From NCBI GenBank assembly GCA_907163375.1, contig CAJQUW010003215.1, forward strand, positions 42,936 to 106,935: a stretch of 64,000 bases of DNA, given 5' to 3'. This DNA comes from Prostheceraeus crozeri. Taxonomy: Eukaryota; Platyhelminthes; Polycladida; Euryleptidae. Both the position numbers and the translations under genes were made by a program. The notes beneath the pieces are model-generated. The model worked only from the letters and a program-made list of their open reading frames with translations. It was not told the origin of the DNA and made no database searches. Below, in pieces: positions 1-9,753 of the stretch; within the stretch, counting starts at the first letter, position 1; every line of letters starts with the position of its first letter.

Positions 1-773
1 GCATATAAGTACTCATCTTGTATCACACATTTTCGTGTTGAAAAGTAGGGCGGAATACTGTCAGTCAACGTCAATTTCACAGCAATAGGGTTGAGCTACT
101 TTAGATTCTTCTTTGATATTTGGATGCAATTTGCATCTGACCTTCACTGTTTTAGGCTTTCCAAACTTAGTCATGACATTTCGGATGTTCTTCTCGCGCA
201 GCTGTTATGTCAAGCTGCGACCGCTTCTGATGATGTGCTCATAGTAGCCTACTTGTACCCTTTTCCGAAAAGTGCATGCACTTTAACAGAGACTTGTCGT
301 AACTGTACCGAGAAATGGTGTTCGCCTACGATAACAGATTCAGCGTACTCGGATAGTTTCCCATTTCTCCCATAGTTAATCTTTTAGCGTCGGGAAGAGA
401 ATTGACAGCGTTCAGAGGATATTGCGTAACATTTAGTTGTTGATGAATTTATCGGGACCTTTATAGCGTCTTTAGGGAAGAAAAATGTGCAACAAATCGC
501 TGATGAATGAATGTAGGTTCATGGCTCGGACACTCCTCTGTACAAAACCATCTTGTTGTTGGTGTCAACACGTCACAGCTTTTCCATTTACCTTTTTCTC
601 TACGTTTTTGCCGTTAACAAGTTATCTGTTTCACATAATTGTCTACTGATTGGTGTGAAACAACATTGTATTCGCATTATCACATTGGTATTTGACATTT
701 TTCATAGATTAAGAAGATAAGTTGATGCCGAGGCCGCTTCCCGGATTTCTACATTTTCTTGTCCTTCTGGCTT
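1..773. other. gene-free AT-rich DNA
   Basis: I see no recognisable gene, repeat end or RNA here. A 94-codon open frame at 91-375 has no family resemblance and no splice context, and is best read as chance. Confidence 0.5.
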
Positions 774-897
774 CATACAATAGCATTATATCATGGATTT
801 TGCGGGCAGTAATATCAGACATAGACGAGGTTGTGTTAGCAGCTGAGACTGTCTGATAGTTCTGCCCGCAAAATCCATCATAAAATGCTATTGTATG
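774..897. repeat. palindromic hairpin (MITE-like)
   Basis: Two 47-bp arms (774-820 and 851-897) are reverse complements with about four mismatches, around a 30-base loop. A diverged half-copy follows at about 943-1010, sharing the GGCAGYAATATCASACAT core and the ATGCTATTGYATGTA end. This points to a small non-autonomous inverted-repeat family rather than a chance palindrome. Confidence 0.7.
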
Positions 898-1387
898 TAG
901 CTCTCAATAGCAGATCTTATATTGACTCTCACTATTGAGACGGCAGCAATATCACACATGGAGGAGGCTGCGTTAATGCGTCAATGCTATTGCATGTAAC
1001 TCTTGAGAAGTCTATGAATATTGCAATTCTTGATCGCTGTTAGTAACAGATACTGGAGAGATGAAGAAATCTTTGATTGACTTTTATTGAAGTCTATGAT
1101 AGTTTGCTCTCTCAATCGTCTCAATATTAGATGTTAAACTATGCCATTTTATCTTCTAATGTATTTTTGCTATTTAGAAATCTCATTTTCTGTAATATCC
1201 CCATCCCTGTTAATTTGCCCTGTGAGCATAGAAATAAAACTAATTAGCTAAGAGAATGAAAGTGGAGTTGTCAATTTCGCATTTTGAAATATGTATTTCT
1301 ATGAAAAACTTGCCTCAATAGATAGTCCTTTTATACATTGTTAATTTTCCCGCCAATCATAGAGATAAAAGTGGCATAGTTTAAAAC

Positions 1388-1473
1388 GGTTAAAGGAGGA
1401 TTCAATGATATTTACTGAGATATCTCGATCGACCTCATTATTTCAGTAAATATCAATGAATCCTCCTTTAACC
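1388..1473. repeat. short perfect-type hairpin
   Basis: Arms 1388-1418 and 1443-1473 (31 bp) match as reverse complements with one mismatch around a 24-base loop. Outside it, about 1129-1155 and 1362-1387 are also roughly inverted (both hold the TTAAACTATGCCA core), so the hairpin may be the core of a larger inverted-repeat element of about 350 bp. Confidence 0.7.
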
Positions 1474-1776
1474 ATTACGTAATTCATGGAAAGTTTGAAA
1501 GTCTATGAATGTTTGCAAATGTGAATATATTTAAAATTCAGATTTCTATCTAAAAATGATTTGAAATATCCATTCAACAATTCATTCATTAATGGATTCT
1601 CAAGATGGAGTGACGGACGGCGGTTCATAGCTATCTGTTGCGGTGAGAATTCTATGCGAAATTGGCGGGCATGTAATGGTGCATTATATACCCTCCAATG
1701 CCGGGCAGAAATGCATTTCAAACTCATTTCAATCATTTCTATGACCTCCGAAGCCATCGAGAGTGAAATACAGTAC

Positions 1777-2939
1777 AGGAATATTGTCATAGTTTAGAGG
1801 ATCCTACCATGAGATTTCTACATTCTGCCGGAGAATATTGCTATTAGTTGCCATGTTGTCCGACAAAGGCCATGCAATACCAAGGAAGAAAAAAGCCCAC
1901 TATATGTCCGCTACCACAGATGTTTCAGTGATTCACTAATTACATTGAATTAAGCATTGCCGTTGTAGGCTGCAATACAACCGCTAAATCGGATCGCAAG
2001 GCAAATTTCTTCATGACCAAATAATGAGATCATCTGTCTTTTTACGTTTCCATTGTTCCGCTATTTGTATCCTCCCATCGTCCATTAGTGTTGATGTAAA
2101 GCATGGATTCAATACATTCAATTGCGTAGATGACTTGAAAAACAGAAACAGTGATTTGGGTCCTGTGATCATGTGACTTCACATGAAAAATTACATTGTC
2201 AGAGATTCGTCGGAAGATTTGTCTCTCAGCCACAGGATATCATTTACTTTTAGAATGAGCGAGATTTTTATGCACATACTTCGTCCTCTGGTAAATTTCA
2301 TGAATAATATCAGCATCCTACAATCATTTGTGACATAAATTTTGATGGGAATTTTAATTCGCATCAATGGTTGTTGAATCAATTGCGTGAACTACATGTT
2401 GTAATGTCCATGCATGATAAAAGAATTCCTTTTCTCAAATCCTTCCATGAAGATTAGCGTTCTGGATAAAAATATTTTCAAATTTGTCATTTTCACTGGA
2501 AATGGTGTCAGTTGCTATCCATTTATGAAATTCACATTATAAACAAATTCTCCTTTCTTACTCAGCCCCCATTTCTTTAAATGGAGTTGATGAAACTTAT
2601 CAAAGTATAAATAAGCAAACTGAATGAAGCATAAATACTCCTATTCACTTTTAATTGCCATTTTGCTCATGAGCATTTTTTAGTATAACGGCATAATAAC
2701 GTTAGATTGTAACGGTACTTTTGGCGTTAAAATTTGAAACAAAGCCGTTATACCATAACGCCAAAATTTTTTACAGTGCACGTAATAGAATTGCGCTGCT
2801 TTCCCTATTTGTATTGACTAGCCATTGATAGATACATCGTTTTATATTATTAGATACATAGTTTTATCGGACAAATAATGCAGATAGCGCGTTCACGGAT
2901 AATGTGCATTATTGTCCTCTAAACTATGACAATATTCCT
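1777..2939. repeat. 25-bp inverted repeat pair 1.1 kb apart
   Basis: The 25 bases at 1777-1801 are the exact reverse complement of 2915-2939 (core GTCATAGTTTAGAGGA). The pair could be the termini of a 1.16-kb non-autonomous element. The right half overlaps the foldback repeat at 2410-3990, so one probably inserted in the other. No coding sequence is seen between them. Confidence 0.5.
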
Positions 2940-3990
2940 ATTACAATTCATCCAAAGGTAATGGCTCAGATTATGTTAAAAATGACAACACTATGTTGAA
3001 AATGACATAGAACATTAGAATTCAAATGCCTAGCAGTGGAAATTCATGTAACTCACTCTGGCGATGAATTACCCTGATATCTGCTTAAAATGCTCACTAT
3101 ATATTTCTCCGGCCAAAAGACAATAGATATCTTAAAGTAGTAATGTTTTATAACATTGGAAAGAAGGCATAGTACTATGTCATCTGCATCACGCCTCTTG
3201 GATATCATTGCTTAGAAAAATTGTTGCTTGTTGTAGTATGTTCACAGCATTGAAAATTCGCATTTGATAGCAGCTGTGTGGTGCAACTACAATTGATGCA
3301 TCATTAGAAGGGGAGCTGAAATCAAAACAGAATTATTAAGAATTTGTGTTATTTTGTCGCCAATGGAGTAAAGTCAAATCTATTATTATATTTGCTATCA
3401 TAACCTGCCGCAATTAAATGTCCTAAAATTTGTATTTTGGAATGAAGTATTAATTGTTATGATCAAATAAATAAAAGATGGAATACGTTCCGCTACCAGT
3501 TTATATTATTTAAATGATTTGCACCATATACTTAATAGCTCAAGCTTTTGGAGTTGAATCAGAAATACTTATGGACTATTATAGAAACATATAAATACAA
3601 AGAGGCAAATTTCTCTGTATGGGCAGCATATACAAAATGTGCATGCGTTGATCAAAACTTTCCAGACTACAGGCTGTATCTAGCAATGGCTAGTCAACAT
3701 AAGTAGGGAAAGTATCGCAACTCTATCACGTGAACAGAATGGTGTGAATGCTTCATTCGGTTTGTTTATTTATACATTCTCAAGTTTCATCAAAAAATGG
3801 TGGATGAGTAAGAAATGAGAATTAGTTTATAATGTGAATTTCATTAATGGATAGCAACTAACGCAATTTGTAGTGAAAATGATAGGACAAATTTGTGAAC
3901 ATTTTCATCCGGAATGCAAATCTTCAGATGTAGATGTCCTGCAGAATGTAGAACTCTTTTGCTAAGATGAATTATAATCATGCAGATATT
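2410..3990. repeat. foldback element with long imperfect arms
   Basis: The left arm (2410-2650 plus 2774-2842) is the diverged reverse complement of the right arm (about 3660-3990). Shared stretches include TGAAATTCACATTATAAAC and TTGACTAGCCATTG. A segment of about 125 bp (2650-2774) splits the left arm and carries two interlocked inverted repeats: GTATAACGGC at 2683-2692 with GCCGTTATAC at 2744-2753, and TTTTGGCGTTA at 2719-2729 with TAACGCCAAAA at 2756-2766. The 0.8-kb spacer has no recognisable gene. This looks like a non-autonomous foldback transposon with a smaller insertion. Confidence 0.6.
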
Positions 3991-4407
3991 TTGGCCACTT
4001 AATCTGCATGTTACACCATGCTATGATTTCTACATTAATAGTCACCAGTCGAACATTTTCCCATTCTTGCATGCTCGCGCGTGTATCCTGATTTCATTTC
4101 ATTTCTCTTGAAATTCCCTCTTCAGATTTCCAACCGGTTTGCAGAGAAGAGGAGGAATAAGCCAGCCGCCGTAATCACAGCCGGTTTGTATGGCAGAGAG
4201 TCGCAGTCTCTGTGGCTTTAGTACAGAAGGTAAGATTGAAATGAAAGTATTGACGATAATCAATAAGCATCAGTTCTGTCGTGTAATGACAAAATGATGA
4301 TTTTCCAGTTGAGAAACATTTAAGAACATTTTAATGAATTTTAGAATACTTCATCTTCTCCATTTCCTGGTTCTCTTCCCACTTCTAGTGAGGTCACCGG
4401 TGCGGAT

Positions 4408-4861
4408 TAGGGTGTGTCAAAAATATCGAAAATTTGAATTTGCTATGGGAGACCCTCCTAAACCGTTCCAATGTATCTCAAAACAAACCATGTAAAATAT
4501 TTTTGAAAAATATTTAAGTTTAGAGGTCGCTCAACAGAGATGAAATTTTCAATTTTTGCTTATTTTTTGTATTTTTTGTAGTTGCAACCATTTTTTTGCG
4601 GTCATAGTTTCCAAATCAAGTATTATATATATAATATGTAATTTTACTCGATTTTGTGATGATATTCATTTGGTATAATGTCTGATATCAGATAGCATTT
4701 TTGAGAAAAATAGCTTACATCTAGACACCTTACAAATCTACTTATTTGATAGCTTAATAGTAGTATTTAGCATGGATCTTTAAATGTATCCCATTTTGAT
4801 AAGTAAAACTAATACTTGACCAAAACTAATATTCATATCATGGTGAGTCACTATAACAAAC
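4408..4861 (+). repeat. left terminal inverted repeat of the transposon
   Basis: It pairs over its whole 454 bp with 8291-8744 and holds the same internal landmarks: the TGTCTGATATCAGATAGC palindrome-like motif and the TATTATATATATAATA motif. Short open frames inside it are by-products of low-complexity sequence. Confidence 0.9.
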
Positions 4862-5078
4862 GTGAACCACTTTATAAGTATGTTATGATTACTGGTTATC
4901 TTGATTCATTTAGTATGAAGACAACTCATTTTTCAAAGATCATGTTATTCGTTTGTTTTTTTTGCAAGTTTTGTTTGAAAATGACACAATTTGAAACCAT
5001 AATTCAATCAACTCTTAACACCTGAATTTAGAAAATTGTTATCCATGAGTTTTGTGTCGTGGAACTCCTGCTTATGAG

Positions 5079-5605
5079 GTGAGTGTTATATTTAATCTTT
5101 TGGCTTCATACATTTGTTGATCGATCTAACGTCCAAATTTGAGAAATCATACTGTTGAACCGAATGAGTTTTGGAGAGTTTTCTGAAAAGCTTGATATTT
5201 TTAGTAGTTTAAGTTTGATACTGAAAAAAAGATTTTATCGTCATCAAAACAACCTAACATGTAGTTGTGCTATAGAACTAACTCAAAGACATTGAATTGT
5301 CATGTCAGCTCAAAATAATTTGAATTACTAAACATTTTTTTAAAAATCAATATAATTTTCCTGAAAAAAATATTAAGGATTTGAACTTCATGCCTCTAAC
5401 CTAATCTGGTCGGATTGCGGCAACGTACCCAACTCGGCTACTCTACCACGCACGAACGATGAGCTTTCACACATGTCAGATATCTACAGATAGACTACTG
5501 AAATACTATGAATGGTATGATGACATGTCTAAACGTGAATCAGTTGTGTAGTTAAATTCATATACTTGCTTGACACACCTATACTTAACATGCCATTTTT
5601 TGCAG
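5079..5605 (+). other. possible 5'-UTR intron of the transposase gene
   Basis: A donor-like AG/GTGAGT lies at about 5078-5084. A polypyrimidine acceptor TTTTTTGCAG ends at 5605, four bases before the preferred ATG at 5609. An intron here would put that ATG right after the splice junction. This is inferred from signals only. Confidence 0.35.
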
Positions 5606-5608
5606 GTT

Positions 5609-6481
5609 ATGGCGGCAAGAAAACGGTCTCAGCGGAATGTTTGGTTAATTGGAGCACCACAAATTGATATGTCTTACTCGTCTTTGCCTACAGTTAGAGA
5701 TGTCCTCAAGGCTTTCTTCTACCATCACGAAACTCGAACAGAGGCAGAAAGTTCTAAGCTAGCAGCACAAGAAGCTATCGACATTTGGAGGCAAACTACG
5801 ATACCGATAAGATTTCAGTGTGATATCATCAAGTTGATCAAAGAATGGTTCAAAAGATATCAGCTTTTGTCGAAAAACAAGGCGCGTACATCAGAGACTC
5901 AAAGAAAAAAAGAATTGCTATTTTCCAATGAAATAGCCAAATTGTTTGATATAGCACATAGAGATTCTGAAACCATGACGGGTGATTTCAGAGTTAGTAC
6001 AGAAGACTTGAAGTTTCTTCATGATCAGAGAACCGAGAGGAAGATGATCATAGCAGGTGTTGACAGAAAACTGACTTCAATTGAAAACCGTAAATCTGTT
6101 CGACATGATAGAGAGTTAGAACGACGGGATAGAGAAATGAAAAGACTGTCAGAAGAGAAGGCGGTATGCTCAGGAGTACAATTAAGTGATACTGACAGTG
6201 ACAATCAAGTTGAAAATGACAGTGATCATTGTGATGACGATACCTTTATTCCAATATCTCTTATGTGCAAAGGCAAAAGTCAGGCAAAATCAGAGGCTAT
6301 CACAGTTACTTTGAAAAGGAATATTTGCGATTCCGTTCAAGTCACGGAATCAGCTGACCGACATGGATTATCGAAACGGCAGTTATTTGCTACTGTTGCA
6401 TCCATCATTAAATCATCTAATACTACAATTGACAACTTTATTATATCTCCCAGCTCTGTCAAGCGTGCGAGTCAACAATAG
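5609..6481 (+). CDS. transposase, N-terminal part (unassigned family)
   Basis: This is a frame of 290 codons starting MAARKRSQRNVW. I prefer the ATG at 5609 to the in-frame one at 5570 because a splice acceptor lies just upstream. It has an N-terminal basic stretch and a long, mostly helical middle rich in charged residues (around ERRDREMKRLSEEK). A serine/aspartate-rich segment (DTDSDNQ) precedes the end. No zinc-finger ligand pattern is obvious. The frame closes at 6481, while the homologous-looking continuation resumes in another frame around 6520-6553, so an indel has probably cut the original protein. The region likely binds the terminal repeats, but that is inference from its position. 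Confidence 0.6.
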   Translation: MAARKRSQRNVWLIGAPQIDMSYSSLPTVRDVLKAFFYHHETRTEAESSKLAAQEAIDIWRQTTIPIRFQCDIIKLIKEWFKRYQLLSKNKARTSETQRKKELLFSNEIAKLFDIAHRDSETMTGDFRVSTEDLKFLHDQRTERKMIIAGVDRKLTSIENRKSVRHDRELERRDREMKRLSEEKAVCSGVQLSDTDSDNQVENDSDHCDDDTFIPISLMCKGKSQAKSEAITVTLKRNICDSVQVTESADRHGLSKRQLFATVASIIKSSNTTIDNFIISPSSVKRASQQ

Positions 6482-6552
6482 AGAGATCGAAGCATCGAAA
6501 ATAAAAGAACATTTCTCTCAACATTGCTCTACCCAACTGGTGGTGCATTGGT

Positions 6553-7101
6553 TGGGATACAAAACTAGTTGAAGAATGGTGTCATGCAACTAAAGAACGT
6601 GTTGGTGTTATCATAACTGATCCATTATTTACTCAGGATGAACATAAACAGAAAGTTATTGGAATACCACATGTCGATAGCAGCAGCGGTGTGGATCAAG
6701 CAAATGCTGTTTGCAATGCTTTGGTTGATTGGAAACTCCAAGATAGAATTGTTGGTATCTGTTTTGACACAACAACAAGCAATACGGGAAAATACAAAGG
6801 CGCTGCCCCAGTATTGCAAAGACTGTTGAAAACAAATGTTTTGTGGTTAGCATGCCGACATCACATCTTAGAATTAATACTGAAAAACGTCTGCAGCAAG
6901 CTGTTCGGAACTTCCACTGGGCCCGACAATACAGAGTTTAGGGCGTTTCAACAAGCCTGGGATGATATCGACAAAGACAACAGAAAAACATTGGAGGTCA
7001 ATGGTTGGTTGCAAATCCGAAAACAAAAATGCCTTGAGGAACTCGAAGAAATATACGGCTACGGATGTTTTATGAGGGACGATTATCGGGAAGTCGCCCA
7101 G
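6553..7101 (+). pseudogene. transposase, catalytic-domain part
   Basis: Open frame from WDTKLVEEW to a clean splice donor CAG/GTGAGC at 7101. It contains GICFDTTTSNTG, where the Asp is probably the first catalytic residue, and WLACRHHILEL, a Cys-x-His-type motif of the kind found in transposases with a helical insertion in the RNase H fold. A GPDN motif follows. The following intron (7102-7497) ends in a TTTTACAG acceptor and leaves the frame in phase. The piece is out of frame with the upstream part, so the gene as it stands cannot give one protein. The assignment to a DDE-type transposase rests on these motifs and on the long terminal repeats. Confidence 0.65.
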
Positions 7102-7497
7102 GTGAGCTCAAACTACTGTATAAATACGCGTAAATCTTTTTCATGCTTAAACATTTACGAGTTAACATACATGTAGGCATCACAAAAATCAATAACAGTC
7201 TGTTACAGTATTTTAAATACTTTTTGTACAAAAGTTTCACATTTATTCATTTCTATCTTAGTTAGATATTCCGTTAAATGACCTTAATACCGTATCATCG
7301 GAAAATAGTTTATGATATCGATAAGGGAAGAATTAAATCTAAATGTTTGAATAAGTTGCACTATCGTGTATGATTTAATTAAATAATAGAAAATTACTGT
7401 TGAATAAGGTCACAGAATGAATTAATATCATACGTACATATCAATCCTAAGGTTACAAACAGACCTTATAATAAACAATACATACATTCTTTTACAG

Positions 7498-8273
7498 ATT
7501 TCAATCATCCTTCTTGGAGGATCAGTCAGATCTTTGCTTCGAAAGCCTGGGCCTTACCATCATGCCGGCTGGATGTCCAGCATTTTGTACTATGGCAAGA
7601 TGTTCATATTTTCTCAACAGATGAATTATACGGCTGACAAAATTGAGAAGCTGAATAGAGTGAACCTATTCATTTGTCTGTTTTATGTTCTTCCTTGGTT
7701 GAAAGCCAATTCAGCTGCAGATGCATTATACTACGATCTGCAATTGTACTCTGACATGGAAAGATACGCTTTTACTGATTCTGAGGTTTCGGCAGCAGCC
7801 ACGAGCGTACTGGACCGACATCGCTGGTATTATTATGTGGTTTATTTTCTAGAAAGTTTACAGACTCTGAGAAAGAAGCAGCGGCGATATCACTTTTACA
7901 ATTCCCAAAATATCTGTCCTCTGGTAAACCCCAGTTTCCCACACGATCTGCTGGAGTGGGCAGCAGACTATCCGATTTCGTCGATGGAAGAACGTGGCTG
8001 CTATTTCATTTGATGAAATTAGGCACTCCACCATCTCACTCCTGGCTCTCACTTCCAGCGTCTGAGTGGTCTAGCGACACAAATTTTCGTATCATGGTAA
8101 AATTTGTTCGACAGCTTCAGGTTGTGAATGATCCCGCAGAAAGATCTGTGAAACTTATCGATGATTTCGCGAGAAAAATCACGATGGAAGAAAATCAAAG
8201 ACAGTTTCTTATACAATCAGTTGAGAAAAACAGACAAGAAGCACCTGTCATGAAAAAAGGTGTTTTTGTATAG
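7498..8273 (+). pseudogene. transposase, C-terminal part
   Basis: After the 7102-7497 intron the frame continues as ISIILLGGSVRSLLRKPG and runs to about 7850. The family-like continuation then shifts to another frame, seen as FTDSEKEAAAISLL, and closes at 8273 after NDPAERSVKLIDDFARKIT. The acidic NDPAERS motif is probably the region of the last catalytic Glu. One frameshift is therefore visible inside this exon near 7850. The stop lies 17 bases before the right terminal repeat begins. I recall similar C-termini in unnamed transposases of invertebrates but cannot give a family name. Confidence 0.6.
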
Positions 8274-8290
8274 AATTTGTGAGGTATAGT

Positions 8291-8744
8291 GTTTGTTATA
8301 GTGACTTACCATGATGTAAATATTTGTTTTTGCTCAAGTATTAGTTTTATTTATCAAAATGGGATACATTTAAAGAATCATGCTAAATACTACTATTAAG
8401 CTATCAAATAAGTAGATTTGTAAGGTGTCTAGATGCAAGCTATTTTTCTCAAAAATGCTATCTGATATCAGACATTATACCAAATGAATATCATCACAAA
8501 ATCGAGTAAAATTACATATTATATATATAATACTTGATTTGGAAACTATGACCGCAAAAAAATGGTTGCAACCACAAAAAATACAAAAAATAAGCAAAAA
8601 TTGAAAATTTCATCTCTGTTGAGCGACCTCTAAACTTAAATATTTTTCAAAAATATTTTACATGGTTTGTTTTGAGATACATTGGAACGGTTTAGGAGGG
8701 TCTCCCATAGCAAATTCAAATTTTCGATTTTTTGACACACCCTA
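8291..8744 (-). repeat. right terminal inverted repeat of the transposon
   Basis: Reverse complement of 4408-4861, ending in GACACACCCTA at 8744. The right flank (AGATGCTC) is a pyrimidine-rich tract that runs to about 9000. Confidence 0.9.
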
Positions 8745-9037
8745 AGATGCTCTTCCTCTACTGGACTCTATCCAACCTATCTCCTTCCCTCACTCTTGCG
8801 TTCTTCTGATCTTCCGTTATGCAGTCCTCTCATCTTCTCTTCGGCCTCTCTCTCTCTTTCGTTTCCCAAATTTCAACTGTCTCACTTTTCTTCTGACATA
8901 ATATTCCTTTCTCTACACCACCCGTCTCATACGCGTCTTTCTCAACTTATCCTTCAAACTTCCCACCTGCAATCACCTTCTATCATTCTCATTCGTCATT
9001 CGGTTCATCCTTGTCAGTCCCAGCATATTCATCTCTG
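8745..9037. other. pyrimidine-rich low-complexity tract
   Basis: The plus strand is mostly C and T with many TCT and CTC runs. A 89-codon frame here is a composition artefact. No gene or RNA is recognised. Confidence 0.6.
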
Positions 9038-9753
9038 CACTGTAAACTGTAGACAGCCAAAATGATCAGACAAAATAACAGCCAAAATGATCAGACAATT
9101 GTAACAGACAACATCAGACAATCAACAGCCAGAAGTGGCTGTTCAGAGCAGACAAGATGATTCGCCAAAATATCAGACAATTCTGTCTACTTTTCTAAAA
9201 GTATTGTCTCTCAAACTCAAAGTGTTTAAATACGATCAAACTATTCAACATAAGCTAATGGTAACGAGTCACTCCTAATCACATAGATTCTAACTCTGCT
9301 CCACTCATTCACACTCGCATTCTTATATGCACATTATGAACAACTCTGATACTTTACAAGTCCGTTGTATCAATGTTGACTTTAGGGAAATATATATAGA
9401 CCCTTAAAAGCTGTAAAAAACATTGTAAAAACAGAATTAAAAGATAACATCAATACGTCAAATATCCAGACCTGTTATTACCATGTCTCAAGGTGTATAC
9501 AAAGAACCCTACTTATTTACAACATTGTATATTCTATAATTGAAAATTATCAAGGATACCATCCAATTTCAATAAAAGTGTATATGTTAGTCATACGTAG
9601 TATGATGGGTAGTAAACGCAATAATGTAAATTAGTTGGTGCGATGAGACAAAAACTGATAAGCAGGAAATTTGTGTGATAACACGCAGTAACTGCCAAAA
9701 TACTGATGTGGCTCACAAATTGTCCGATAAGTGGCTGTTTACAGTTTACAGTG
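9038..9753. mobile_element. non-autonomous TIR element
   Basis: Termini CACTGTAAACTGTAGACAGCC (9038-9058) and its reverse complement (9733-9753) match at 20 of 21 bases. Sub-terminal short repeats of CAGACAAT and CAGCCAAAATGATCAG type follow the left end. The inside has no coding sequence. The same tip recurs as a single end at about 58860. No convincing target duplication is visible. Confidence 0.7.

Larger units (their letters stand above)
4408..8744 (+). mobile_element. DNA transposon with 454-bp terminal inverted repeats
   Basis: The element starts TAGGGTGTGTCAAAA and ends with its reverse complement. The inverted repeats run 4408-4861 and 8291-8744, have equal length and look more than 95% identical. 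The flanks show no target duplication longer than a possible TA, which is ambiguous with the repeat tips. Inside lies a plus-strand transposase in at least three frame-disjoint pieces with one good intron. The protein has an RNase H-fold look (FDTT motif, CRHH motif and a late NDPAERS motif). It might be hAT-like or IS3EU-like, but I cannot assign a superfamily. The near-identical repeats beside damaged frames suggest a fairly recent, already inactive copy. Confidence 0.85.

Noticed and set aside
8796-9065. 89-codon Ser/Leu-rich frame
   Set aside because: It lies in a pyrimidine-rich low-complexity tract and runs into a transposon tip.
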